Assembly: GCA_002421685.1 (NCBI GenBank)
Contig: DISB01000006.1
Span: 33,443-97,442, forward strand
DNA from: Bacteroidetes bacterium UBA6221
GTDB lineage: Bacteria; Bacteroidota; Bacteroidia; Chitinophagales; Chitinophagaceae
Length of the DNA stretch: 64,000 nt
Direction of reading: 5' to 3'
The notes under the pieces were generated by a model, which saw only the letters and a program-made list of their open reading frames with translations, was not told the DNA's origin and made no database searches. A program made the position numbers and the translations under genes. Position 1 is the stretch's first letter, and every line of letters begins with the position of its first letter. This document shows, piece after piece, positions 26,159 through 33,385 of this stretch.

Positions 26159-27428
26159 ATATCCCAAATGCTTTTTTCATCCATTCTGCTTTATGTGCCA
26201 GTGTGGGACCGTTGCCATACTTAGGGCGGTTAAATTTATGGCCCATCAATTCAGCCTGCACCCTGTCGGGTGCATCGGCGGCCAGCAATTTGTCCTGGAA
26301 ACTATGCCGGAAGGAATACAGGGAATGCTTTTCCGTTGGCAACAATTCATAACTACGCAGAAACTTATTGATAGTTGTCGTGAGTTGGTCTGTCCTGTCC
26401 CTATAACGTGCACACCCTTCGGGGATATTCTTAAACGCCTCTAATGCGCATCCAATCAACGGGATGTCCCTTTCGCTATGAGGGGTCTTTAATTCCCGTT
26501 CTTTGCGGTCTTTGATGCTGATGTATGGCACTTCTGCATCCAGGTCGATATCTGTCGGCAATAATCCAACTATTTCCGAGGGCCTTGCACCAGTTCCTGC
26601 GACAGCATGTATAAACCACTTTTCATCGGGTTGTAGCAAGTCAAGTTTAGGACTGTTCAAAATAGCTATTACCTCATCATCGGTGAACGGAGGTCTATTC
26701 TCCTGGTGGCGGGACTTGATTTTTATCTTCTTGAATAATGCAGCTATGTCTATGCCAAGTTGCAAGTTGTCTGAGTTCGTCTCCATGATAACTTTAAGAT
26801 GTACAAAGTCCTTATTGGCGGTTTCTGCGCTCATTGTTTCTTTGGCTATCCGTTTCAGCCACCAGTCCCGGAAAGCTATAATGTCATCACGGTTAATATC
26901 CGTAATGTTTTTATTGCCCACGGCTTTTACGAAATTGTTGACTGCCCTGATACGAGGATTTTTCCACTTCCGTATTTTATCCTGTGGTTTATTTAGCAGT
27001 TTGTCTTTTGAATACTCCCAATATTTTACCAATGCAGCCTTGACGGAGAGGGAAGGTAATGGTTTCGCTCCAAGGACTGCTTCCACTTGGGGAAGGCTGG
27101 CATCTTTCAGCGTCAGCAACCTTTCCACAAGCTCCAGTATCGGCAGATTTGCGACAACGGACATCGGCTGATAGGCAAAGCCCATCTGCCGTGCCATTTT
27201 AACCGTCTTGCCAAACCGGCTATTGTCATGAGGGCTTTTGTTCTTAAGCAGGTCTTGCCAATAGGCCTCGACCTGCTCGTTAAAAACGGCAGCCCTTTGC
27301 CGGGCAATAGCCTTGCTGTCTGTTTTTAAGGATACACGAATATTGGCCCGGCTGTCGTATTCACGGACATGCTCAGGCACTTTGCGGTTGTAGTAAAAGT
27401 GATTACGAACCTTGATGAGGTACGTCAT
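26157..27428 (-). CDS. Tyrosine recombinase (second integrase of the island)
   Basis: A 423-residue integrase-like protein with a DUF6538-type N terminus (HFYYNRKVPEHVREYDSR), a SAM-like core-binding region (about residues 150-240) and a catalytic domain. The catalytic Arg lies in TGARPSEIVG, the second Arg in YSFRHSF, His in GHKF and the nucleophile probably Tyr in PKYGNG. The usual first His of the HxxR box is replaced, as in some related families. It is unlike the right-end integrase, so it probably came with a separate element that is now part of this island, together with or next to the restriction operon. Confidence 0.85.
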   Translation of the reverse strand: MTYLIKVRNHFYYNRKVPEHVREYDSRANIRVSLKTDSKAIARQRAAVFNEQVEAYWQDLLKNKSPHDNSRFGKTVKMARQMGFAYQPMSVVANLPILELVERLLTLKDASLPQVEAVLGAKPLPSLSVKAALVKYWEYSKDKLLNKPQDKIRKWKNPRIRAVNNFVKAVGNKNITDINRDDIIAFRDWWLKRIAKETMSAETANKDFVHLKVIMETNSDNLQLGIDIAALFKKIKIKSRHQENRPPFTDDEVIAILNSPKLDLLQPDEKWFIHAVAGTGARPSEIVGLLPTDIDLDAEVPYISIKDRKERELKTPHSERDIPLIGCALEAFKNIPEGCARYRDRTDQLTTTINKFLRSYELLPTEKHSLYSFRHSFQDKLLAADAPDRVQAELMGHKFNRPKYGNGPTLAHKAEWMKKAFGI

Positions 27429-27432
27429 GGTG

Positions 27433-27462
27433 TCACCCTATTTGGTGTGAAAAAAAGGGTGA
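27433..27462. promoter_or_regulatory. Inverted repeat at the start of the second integrase gene
   Basis: TCACCCT (27433-27439) and AGGGTGA (27456-27462) form an inverted repeat immediately upstream of the integrase start. A further TTCACCCTG occurs near 27637. It may be an operator or arm site. Confidence 0.4.
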
Positions 27463-28251
27463 TAATTAAGCTGGATATAGAAATGATTCGGTAATTAAAA
27501 AGAAAATTGTGTGTCTTTTTAATTAGATATATACCAGTCAACAAGCAGTAAACTGGCGTCCCCAAGGATATTCGCATAACATCTCCTGTGTCCGCTATTT
27601 TCATTGTGTAAAAGTCAGTTAGTCGGTTCTTATATTTTCACCCTGTGAACATTTTCATGCTAACAGATGTGAAAATACCTGCCATTGATTATACAGGAGT
27701 TTTTTTTAGCGTCAATGATAATTTCGATGAAAATAGGATTCGGAATTTATTTAACTCTACTTGTTGTGACTGCCTGGACATCATCCTCTACTCGTTAGTG
27801 CTCATCGCATCTCTAATATATTCACACTGTTACTTTTATATTCCACGATACTTTATTAAGTCTTTCTTTGATCTGACGTAATGTTTGTAAGACCGCGACT
27901 TCGTCCGGAAAATATGCTCCAAATACAAGCATCTTGAAATCACCATTATAGGTATTGGATAGAAGTTCAGTTTATTCTGAAAAAAACTGGACTTTTATAG
28001 TCCGATAAATAGCGTAAATCAGTTAAGACCAACTATTAAAGTTGTTAAAAGCTTGTTTGAATCTGGTGCCGGTGTTACGAACCATAATCACCGCAATCAA
28101 CATAATAGATAACCTAAAACGCTGCAAACCCAACCCAATCAGGAATTGAACCTGCAACATTGTTGCATAAACTCAGATAATATAGCGTATTCCTGTGCAT
28201 TGTCACATTATACAATTTCATCTAAATCTCCTATATTAAAGGCAAGTCTGT
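27463..28251. other. AT-rich gap of about 790 bases without a convincing gene
   Basis: Only a short doubtful reading frame (27645-27881 +, 78 residues, Cys- and Tyr-rich, without a ribosome binding site) is present. A stretch near 28131-28160, read on the minus strand, has a T-arm-like GGTTCAATTCC, perhaps another tRNA-end remnant. The region looks like a junction between insertions rather than a functional locus. Confidence 0.4.
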
Positions 28252-28986
28252 ATGATAAAGTTTCCTGAAAATCTATCTGGTCTTCATGGCGAAGAAGAAA
28301 AGCTATACCGTCGCTCGCGTGATGTTATTGACGCTGATGAAAATCTGATCCTTCATGTTTGTGCGGTCGAAGCTACTCTGGATCTGCTTTATGCTTTTCG
28401 CTTGCTTATCGTAGAGGATGAAGACTTTAAGGTTATTCAGGTTCTTGGTATGCGTGTGTTTAACACACTTTCTTCCAGTTTCAAGCTGATGATGTCAGGT
28501 TATTACCAAACCAGCGCTATGGTTATGCGGGACGCTTTAGAGACAGCATTTCTAGTTGACTTTTTCAGTTCAGATCAAGCTTCAGTTTCTAAATGGCGTA
28601 TGGCAACAGAAAAAGAAAGAAGAAAGCTCTTTAAGCCAGTAAAAATAAGAGAGGCCCTAGATAATCGCGACGGTTTTACAGGTCAAAAGCGTGCGAAGGC
28701 ATACGAATTACTTTCAGAATTAGCTACTCATCCATCTATGTGGGGCTTTTCGATGTTGCGCAATAAAGACGGGAATATATATCTCGGTCCTTTTTTTGAT
28801 CCAACTGCATTAAAGGCTAGTTTAGAAGAGTTAGGTAGGTTAGCTCTTCAGACTGGTGAAATTATTGGCAGATTTATTTCAACAGAAAAACAATCTTTGA
28901 TTCCTTCATTTCCACGCTTTGTTCAAGTGAAGCGTTCTTGGCTTAAAGAATTTTATGGATCATCGGTGAAAGAAGATAGCAACTAA
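28252..28986 (+). CDS. Hypothetical alpha-helical protein (DUF5677-like pattern)
   Basis: A 244-residue protein, predicted nearly all helical. Segments such as SGYYQTSAMVMRDALETAFLV, with an Arg-x-x-x-Glu pair, and the conserved-looking LATHPSMWGF resemble uncharacterised HEPN-like or DUF5677 proteins, but the match is too weak to name. It stands alone between the integrase junction and a minus-strand small gene. The AT-rich composition marks it as cargo. Confidence 0.6.
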   Translation: MIKFPENLSGLHGEEEKLYRRSRDVIDADENLILHVCAVEATLDLLYAFRLLIVEDEDFKVIQVLGMRVFNTLSSSFKLMMSGYYQTSAMVMRDALETAFLVDFFSSDQASVSKWRMATEKERRKLFKPVKIREALDNRDGFTGQKRAKAYELLSELATHPSMWGFSMLRNKDGNIYLGPFFDPTALKASLEELGRLALQTGEIIGRFISTEKQSLIPSFPRFVQVKRSWLKEFYGSSVKEDSN

Positions 28987-29004
28987 AGCTGAATAATATT
29001 CATT

Positions 29005-29214
29005 TCATCGTTTACGTTTTTCTGGGGTATGTTTGACAGCGCAAGCAATCGCAGCAATAGCTTTTAAATCGGCATTTGCCTGACGCTGTTGTTTCTCTTC
29101 GTGCATCCGTTTGAAGACAGGCAGGTATGCATCACTGTATGCCGTGACAATACCCGCAATGATCATATACGCTGTATCGAATGTTTCTTCGGTCAGTATT
29201 TTTGTTTGTTTCAT
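29005..29214 (-). CDS. Small hypothetical helical protein
   Basis: A 69-residue protein when started at the Met at 29214 (MKQTKILTEETFDTAYM). An upstream in-frame start at 29295 would add 27 basic residues that do not look structured. It has one amphipathic helix and a charged tail. Its position, next to an excisionase-like gene and primase gene, is usual for small accessory proteins of these elements. Function unknown. Confidence 0.5.
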   Translation of the reverse strand: MKQTKILTEETFDTAYMIIAGIVTAYSDAYLPVFKRMHEEKQQRQANADLKAIAAIACAVKHTPEKRKR

Positions 29215-29476
29215 GTTGAGCCTCGCTTTCCTTGTTGGCATCATACCGATTCGCAAATCGGTATTGGGAAAAATCTTTGAAGTGTGAAACCCCATCCGTA
29301 AGAATACTTAGTTAACTGACTACGATTGTACCCCTTGACTTATATTGACATGCATTGTGACCCATTTTTCTTTTTTTCTTTGACATCGCATATTCATTTC
29401 GCATATCAACGCACCTCGTTTTTTGAACAATCAATAATCATCAACAGTTCATGTTGAAAACAAAGGAGGTGTGCTT

Positions 29477-29674
29477 TTGAATAGACAAAATAATGATCCA
29501 ATATTCAATCGTAAACAAGCGGCAGCGTATATCAACTACAGCTACAACACTTTGGCTGTGTGGGACAGTACCAAGCGCTATGACCTGCAACCCATCAGGA
29601 TCGGCAGGAGCGTCCGCTACCGCAAATCCTCGCTGGACGCCTTTCTAACCAGGCATCGTTTAAGCGCCGTTTAA
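29477..29674 (+). CDS. Excisionase-like helix-turn-helix protein
   Basis: A 65-residue MerR/HTH_17-type protein: NRKQAAAYINYSYNTLAVWD forms the HTH, and IRIGRSVRYRKSSLDAFL the wing. The TTG at 29477 is chosen because AAAGGAGGT (29462-29470) is a strong Shine-Dalgarno six bases before it; a GTG at 29471 would directly abut that sequence. Proteins of this type act as excision factors or regulators. It begins the primase-ArdC gene block. Confidence 0.82.
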   Translation: MNRQNNDPIFNRKQAAAYINYSYNTLAVWDSTKRYDLQPIRIGRSVRYRKSSLDAFLTRHRLSAV

Positions 29675-29705
29675 TCATCACCTCATTTTATTAAGGAGCA
29701 GTGCA

Positions 29706-30611
29706 ATGGATATTGTACAGGCTAAAGCCATACCCCTGCGCCGGATTTTTACCGTCCTGGGCTTACATCCCACACCAACACTGAACGGACTGGATTTATA
29801 CCCGTCACCGTTCAATCCTGAACAGCAATCCATGCTGGTAGTCAACCCGACCGCCAACACATGGGTTAACCCCGTGACCAATGAAGAGGGGGATGGTGTC
29901 AGTTTAGTCTGCCGTTACCTGGATAGCCAGGGCTTACGATGCAGCGCGGCAGACGCTTTGCGCTGGCTGCGCAATATGATCGGCAACGAACACCGCAAAA
30001 TTATACTGCCGCCCTCTATACCCGACTACCAAGAGGCAGACAGCCTGTTCACGGTCAAAGAGGAAAGCTATCTCTATGACCCGCTGCTCATGGACTACCT
30101 TGAACAACAGCGCTGCCTGCCGTTTGATTTCGCCAGAACGTATTTCAAACAGGTAACTGTGCTGAACACTGCGAATGGCAAATCCTTTATCGCCCTGGGC
30201 GCACAAAACGAGGACGGCGGGTTTGCCATCCGCAACCCCTTGCACAAAGCCCATGTCGGCAAAAGGGCCATTACCTTTATCCGGGGCAGGAAACACAAAC
30301 CCGCCAACGTGCATGTGTTCAGGGATATGTTTGATTACCTGTCTATCCTCCTGTTGCGCAACGGCAGGCGTTTTGACGGAGACAGCATTATCCTGAATAG
30401 CTATGACTGCCTGCAGGATATGACGGCCTATATCTCCAATTACGGTTACCGTCACTTGCACAGCTGGATGTCTGGCTGTCAGATAGGCTCTGTTGTTACC
30501 AAACTGCTGTATGAGTTCTCGCTTGCGGAACATCTGTCCCATATCGACCACAGGGACTGTAACAAGGGCTTTTACGACCTGAATGCAAGGCTCACAGCGA
30601 TGGTATTATAG
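29706..30611 (+). CDS. Toprim-domain primase-like protein
   Basis: A 301-residue protein with the layout of DnaG-type primases carried by Bacteroidota elements: an N-terminal CHC2-like domain (residues 1-95, with NPTANTWVNPVTNEEGDGVSLVCRYL) and a C-terminal toprim region (VHVFRDMFDYLSILLL, DSIILNSYDC). The zinc-binding cysteines of the CHC2 fold are absent, and the toprim Glu is replaced by Arg-Asp at the expected place, so catalytic activity is doubtful. It probably primes or assists replication of transferred DNA. Confidence 0.78.
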   Translation: MDIVQAKAIPLRRIFTVLGLHPTPTLNGLDLYPSPFNPEQQSMLVVNPTANTWVNPVTNEEGDGVSLVCRYLDSQGLRCSAADALRWLRNMIGNEHRKIILPPSIPDYQEADSLFTVKEESYLYDPLLMDYLEQQRCLPFDFARTYFKQVTVLNTANGKSFIALGAQNEDGGFAIRNPLHKAHVGKRAITFIRGRKHKPANVHVFRDMFDYLSILLLRNGRRFDGDSIILNSYDCLQDMTAYISNYGYRHLHSWMSGCQIGSVVTKLLYEFSLAEHLSHIDHRDCNKGFYDLNARLTAMVL

Positions 30612-30661
30612 CAGCACTGTGCGGGATAGCAGACGGTACATCAACACGTGTTTGCCTCATT

Positions 30662-30847
30662 GTTCCTTTCAAAAAACAAGGACGATGGTTGGCTGCCAGG
30701 GGTAACCGAAGCCGCTCCGCTACACCAACTACTATTTTCGCCCTCCCGCTTGCGCGGGATTCACCCGCCCAACCAAAATAGCAGCCGGTTCGGTCGCTAG
30801 TCCTTCGGTTGTGTACCCCTTGCAACCATCAACCATATGAAAGGAAC
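30662..30847 (+). ncRNA. Structured leader RNA motif, copy A (before the ArdC-like mini gene)
   Basis: A set of nested base-paired arms: 30662-30670 with 30839-30847 (GTTCCTTTC/GAAAGGAAC), 30684-30691 with 30823-30830 (GATGGTTG/CAACCATC), 30698-30703 with 30815-30820 (AGGGGT/ACCCCT), and 30704-30711 with 30803-30810 (AACCGAAG/CTTCGGTT). An inner hairpin TCCCGC-TTGC-GCGGGA lies at 30744-30759. The single-stranded part GATTCACCCGCCCAACCAAA is shared exactly with copy B at 32203-32386, while the arms differ in a compensating way. The outermost arm contains the AAAGGA ribosome binding site of the gene at 30853, so translation control is a natural idea. I do not recognise a named RNA family. Confidence 0.7.
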
Positions 30848-30852
30848 ATACA

Positions 30853-31137
30853 ATGACCAACACTACAACCAACCGCCAGACCAACGCCGTCACAGGCAAA
30901 GACTATACCGGTTCTACCGCAATATTACTGGAACAGGCCGTACAGGAAAAAAGTTACAGCTCCGGTGACTGGGCCACGATGATCCAGTGGAACTCACAAG
31001 GCCGCAGCATTGCCAAAGGTGAAAAAGGCACTGCCATTAGCTTCACCCGCAAAGTGGAGAACGATGACGGTGAAATCGTGGAAACCACTACGACCGCTTT
31101 CCTCTACAACCGCTGCCAGTTGCAGAAAATTAAATAA
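30853..31137 (+). CDS. ArdC-type ssDNA-binding domain, stand-alone
   Basis: A 94-residue protein that matches only the N-terminal domain of ArdC (compare the gene at 31212): the shared pattern is W-x4-QW, then SIAKGEKGT, then a Tyr/Phe-Asn-x-CQL end. It probably binds single-stranded DNA during transfer and protects against restriction. A good Shine-Dalgarno (GAAAGGAAC) precedes the ATG, and the gene lies directly behind structured leader copy A. Confidence 0.75.
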   Translation: MTNTTTNRQTNAVTGKDYTGSTAILLEQAVQEKSYSSGDWATMIQWNSQGRSIAKGEKGTAISFTRKVENDDGEIVETTTTAFLYNRCQLQKIK

Positions 31138-31143
31138 CTGCCC

Positions 31144-31172
31144 GACAAGAGCTTCCTTCAGAAGCTCTTGTC
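31144..31172 (+). terminator. Strong hairpin between the two ArdC-like genes
   Basis: A perfect 12-bp stem GACAAGAGCTTC/GAAGCTCTTGTC with a CTTCA loop. No T-run follows directly, so it may partly terminate or only stabilise the upstream message. Confidence 0.55.
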
Positions 31173-31211
31173 CCTTCACCAAAGTTTTTCACCACAGAAA
31201 GGATATAAGCC

Positions 31212-32138
31212 ATGAACAACACATCTGCACAAACACCAGCAAACACCTCTGCAACCAACACCAAGCCTCGTATTGACCTGTATCAGAAAGTAACGGATAC
31301 AATTATCCAGCACCTTGAAGAAGGCACCATGCCTTGGCAGAAGCCCTGGAAAGGCGGGGATAGTTCGTTCAAAATCCCCCAAAATCAAGTATCAGGGAAG
31401 CAATATAACGGGGTGAACATCCTGCTCCTCTGGGGTGCATCCATAAAACATGAGTACAACTCCAATGTCTGGGCCAGCTTCCGGCAGTGGAGCAACACAA
31501 AGGAAAGCATCCGCAAAGGCGAGAAGGGCACGATGGTGGTGTATTACGATTTCCTGGAAAAGGAAGTGGAGGGCGAACTGAAAAAACTCCCTTTCCTGAA
31601 ATCCTATGTGGTATTCAACCAATGCCAGTTAGCCAGTTATGACCCTGCCAACATTAGCAATGAGCCGGAGGTTTCCCTCGTTGAACGCCTGGACGAAGGG
31701 GAAAGCTTCCTGCGCAATACGGGGGCTGTTATCAAGCATAAAGGCAAGAGCGCATCCTACAATTTCGCCAAAGATGAAATCGTTATGCCGAAAATGGCAT
31801 CGTTCATTGATACGGAACACAGCACTGCAACAGAAAACTATTACAGTACGCTGCTGCATGAGCTGGTTCATTGGTCAGGCCATGAAAGCCGTTTAAAGCG
31901 TGACTTTGGCAAACGCTTTGGTGATTATACCTATGCCGCTGAAGAACTGGTGGCAGAATTTGGAGCGGCATTCCTTTGCAGTGAGCTGGGCATTTCCTGT
32001 GAGCCGCGGAAAGACCATGCCAGCTATATCGCCAACTGGCTGACAGCGCTCAAAAACAACAAATACATCCTGACTACTTCAGCGACTGCCGCATCGAAAG
32101 CTGTGGACTATCTGAACAACTTGCAGCCGGTAATCTGA
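31212..32138 (+). CDS. ardC: ArdC family antirestriction protein with zincin domain
   Basis: A 308-residue protein. The N-terminal half (residues about 15-140) is the ArdC ssDNA-binding domain (MPWQKPW; then SIRKGEKGTMVVYY; FNQCQL). The C-terminal half is a zincin-like metallopeptidase with HELVHWSGHESRL (HExxH) and downstream Glu in AAEELVAEFGAAFL. ArdC proteins protect incoming conjugative DNA from host restriction. Its presence on an island carrying its own type I restriction operon is notable. It starts 74 bases after the mini-ArdC gene. Confidence 0.9.
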   Translation: MNNTSAQTPANTSATNTKPRIDLYQKVTDTIIQHLEEGTMPWQKPWKGGDSSFKIPQNQVSGKQYNGVNILLLWGASIKHEYNSNVWASFRQWSNTKESIRKGEKGTMVVYYDFLEKEVEGELKKLPFLKSYVVFNQCQLASYDPANISNEPEVSLVERLDEGESFLRNTGAVIKHKGKSASYNFAKDEIVMPKMASFIDTEHSTATENYYSTLLHELVHWSGHESRLKRDFGKRFGDYTYAAEELVAEFGAAFLCSELGISCEPRKDHASYIANWLTALKNNKYILTTSATAASKAVDYLNNLQPVI

Positions 32139-32144
32139 TGCAAG

Positions 32145-32173
32145 CGGGGCTGTTTCATCCGGCCCCGTTTTTT
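32145..32173 (+). terminator. Terminator after ardC
   Basis: The stem CGGGGC/GCCCCG has a loop of 11 bases and is followed by TTTTTT. Confidence 0.8.
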
Positions 32174-32202
32174 CTGTACACATTGTCGGGTTGTTGCCAT
32201 TC

Positions 32203-32386
32203 GTTTCACTTCTTATCCATTGACGGTTTAGACGAAGTGATAACCGAAGGCATTCATTCCGCAAGCACATTTTTCGCTCTCACGCCTATAGCGTGATTCA
32301 CCCGCCCAACCAAAATTCTGCTGGCTCATTCATTAAGCCTTCGGTTGGTGCATCACTTCTAACCATCAACCAATAAGAAAGGAAAC
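32203..32386 (+). ncRNA. Structured leader RNA motif, copy B (before the DUF2958 gene)
   Basis: Homologous to copy A. Arms: 32203-32207 with 32382-32386 (GTTTC/GAAAC) and 32210-32215 with 32374-32379 (TTCTTA/TAAGAA); 32220-32228 with 32361-32369 with one mismatch; 32234-32241 with 32352-32359 (GAAGTGAT/ATCACTTC); 32242-32251 with 32337-32346 (AACCGAAGGC/GCCTTCGGTT). The inner hairpin is TCACGC-CTATA-GCGTGA at 32280-32296. Compared with copy A the arm sequences changed on both sides while pairing was kept. The Shine-Dalgarno of the next gene lies in the outer arm. Confidence 0.7.
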
Positions 32387-32390
32387 TCAA

Positions 32391-32786
32391 ATGGAACTCT
32401 TTACCGAAGAACAACGTAAACAACTATTGAAAAACGGGCAACCTGAAAACAGGGATAAAGACCACCCGCCGGTTGTACATCTCACATTGCCGGGCACAAA
32501 CTGTGAATGGCTCTTGTCAGAACTTGACCCCGAAAACCAGACTATTGCTTTTGGTTTGTGTGACCTGGGTATGGGCTTCCCTGAAATGGGTTATGTTGAT
32601 CTGGAAGAATTGCAAAGCCTGAAAGTGGGGCCATTTGGTTTTTCAGTGTTTTGTAACCCGCTGTTTGAAGGGAAATACCCGCTCACTGTTTATTGGAGAG
32701 CTTCAAAAGTTCATAGCTGCATTACCAGGGATGAAAAGCTTCTGATGCAGGTTACACACGTTAAGAAAAGCGGATGTCAGCTATAA
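32391..32786 (+). CDS. DUF2958 protein
   Basis: A 131-residue protein with the DUF2958 signature: LFTEEQRKQLLKNG at the N terminus, NCEWLLSELDPENQTIAFGLCDLG, FPEMGYVDLEEL and a YPLTVYWRAS end. DUF2958 genes are common on conjugative plasmids and elements next to ArdC genes, and their function is unknown. The sequence is complete at family length. It sits behind structured leader copy B, with AGAAAGGAAA as ribosome binding site. Confidence 0.85.
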   Translation: MELFTEEQRKQLLKNGQPENRDKDHPPVVHLTLPGTNCEWLLSELDPENQTIAFGLCDLGMGFPEMGYVDLEELQSLKVGPFGFSVFCNPLFEGKYPLTVYWRASKVHSCITRDEKLLMQVTHVKKSGCQL

Positions 32787-33039
32787 GTACATGTTGCGGG
32801 TTTAACGCATCAGTTCTACGTCGGTAGTGCTTTTGTTGCTCTCAATGCTACTATGTCAAAGGGACCTTACTGCTAATTGCTTCTTTTTATTCAATTCACA
32901 TGAATAGTGCAATATCCGGTTAGCAATATACCCGATTTCTTAGCTCATTCTATGAAAACAAGAGGAGTAGAAATGCCGGCTTGTAAATATGTGTACAATG
33001 GGTATTGTTTAGTATGGTTCACATACGAACGAGGGCAAT

Positions 33040-33384
33040 ATGATAGTAGATTTGGTAAAACTGTTCCCGCAATCAAGCGACAAACAAAACATCACGTATA
33101 TGCTTATTGATACTAAATCGATAAAAGGTTTAATCAGTAGTCGATTGCCAAATAAAAAAGTGGAGCACATGATTGAATTAGAAGAAATGCAATTCAAAAT
33201 TGATGAGTTAGAAACAGAAGTCTATCAGGATTTAGCTGCTTTATATTACGCAGAGAAAATAATATTATTAACAGATCGTAGAAAACAGAAAAAACCAATT
33301 GCGGACACCTCTATTGTTTCAGGAATAGTTTTGCAGGCGTATACTACAGTAGAAATGTTCAAACAGAAAGCATTTAAACCTTAA
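33040..33384 (+). CDS. Hypothetical protein
   Basis: A 114-residue AT-rich gene with a central helical, Glu-rich segment (ELEEMQFKIDELETEVYQDL). It is convergent with the large GNAT-like gene (one base between the stops). There is no recognisable domain. An overlapping 67-residue frame at 32907 is less likely. Confidence 0.5.
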   Translation: MIVDLVKLFPQSSDKQNITYMLIDTKSIKGLISSRLPNKKVEHMIELEEMQFKIDELETEVYQDLAALYYAEKIILLTDRRKQKKPIADTSIVSGIVLQAYTTVEMFKQKAFKP

Positions 33385-33385
33385 G

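Noticed and set aside
25468..26184. A 238-residue minus-strand reading frame across the 25.5-26.2 kb region
   Set aside because: It covers the opposite strand of the better supported gene at 25730-26107 and crosses the terminator; the composition (Ser/Leu-rich, no domain) is that of an antisense frame.
27645..27881. A 78-residue frame in the AT-rich gap
   Set aside because: No ribosome binding site, odd composition and no neighbours in operon; not supported enough to call.
28131..28160. T-arm-like sequence on the minus strand, possible tRNA gene
   Set aside because: No matching acceptor, D or anticodon arms can be folded around it; at most a fragment.
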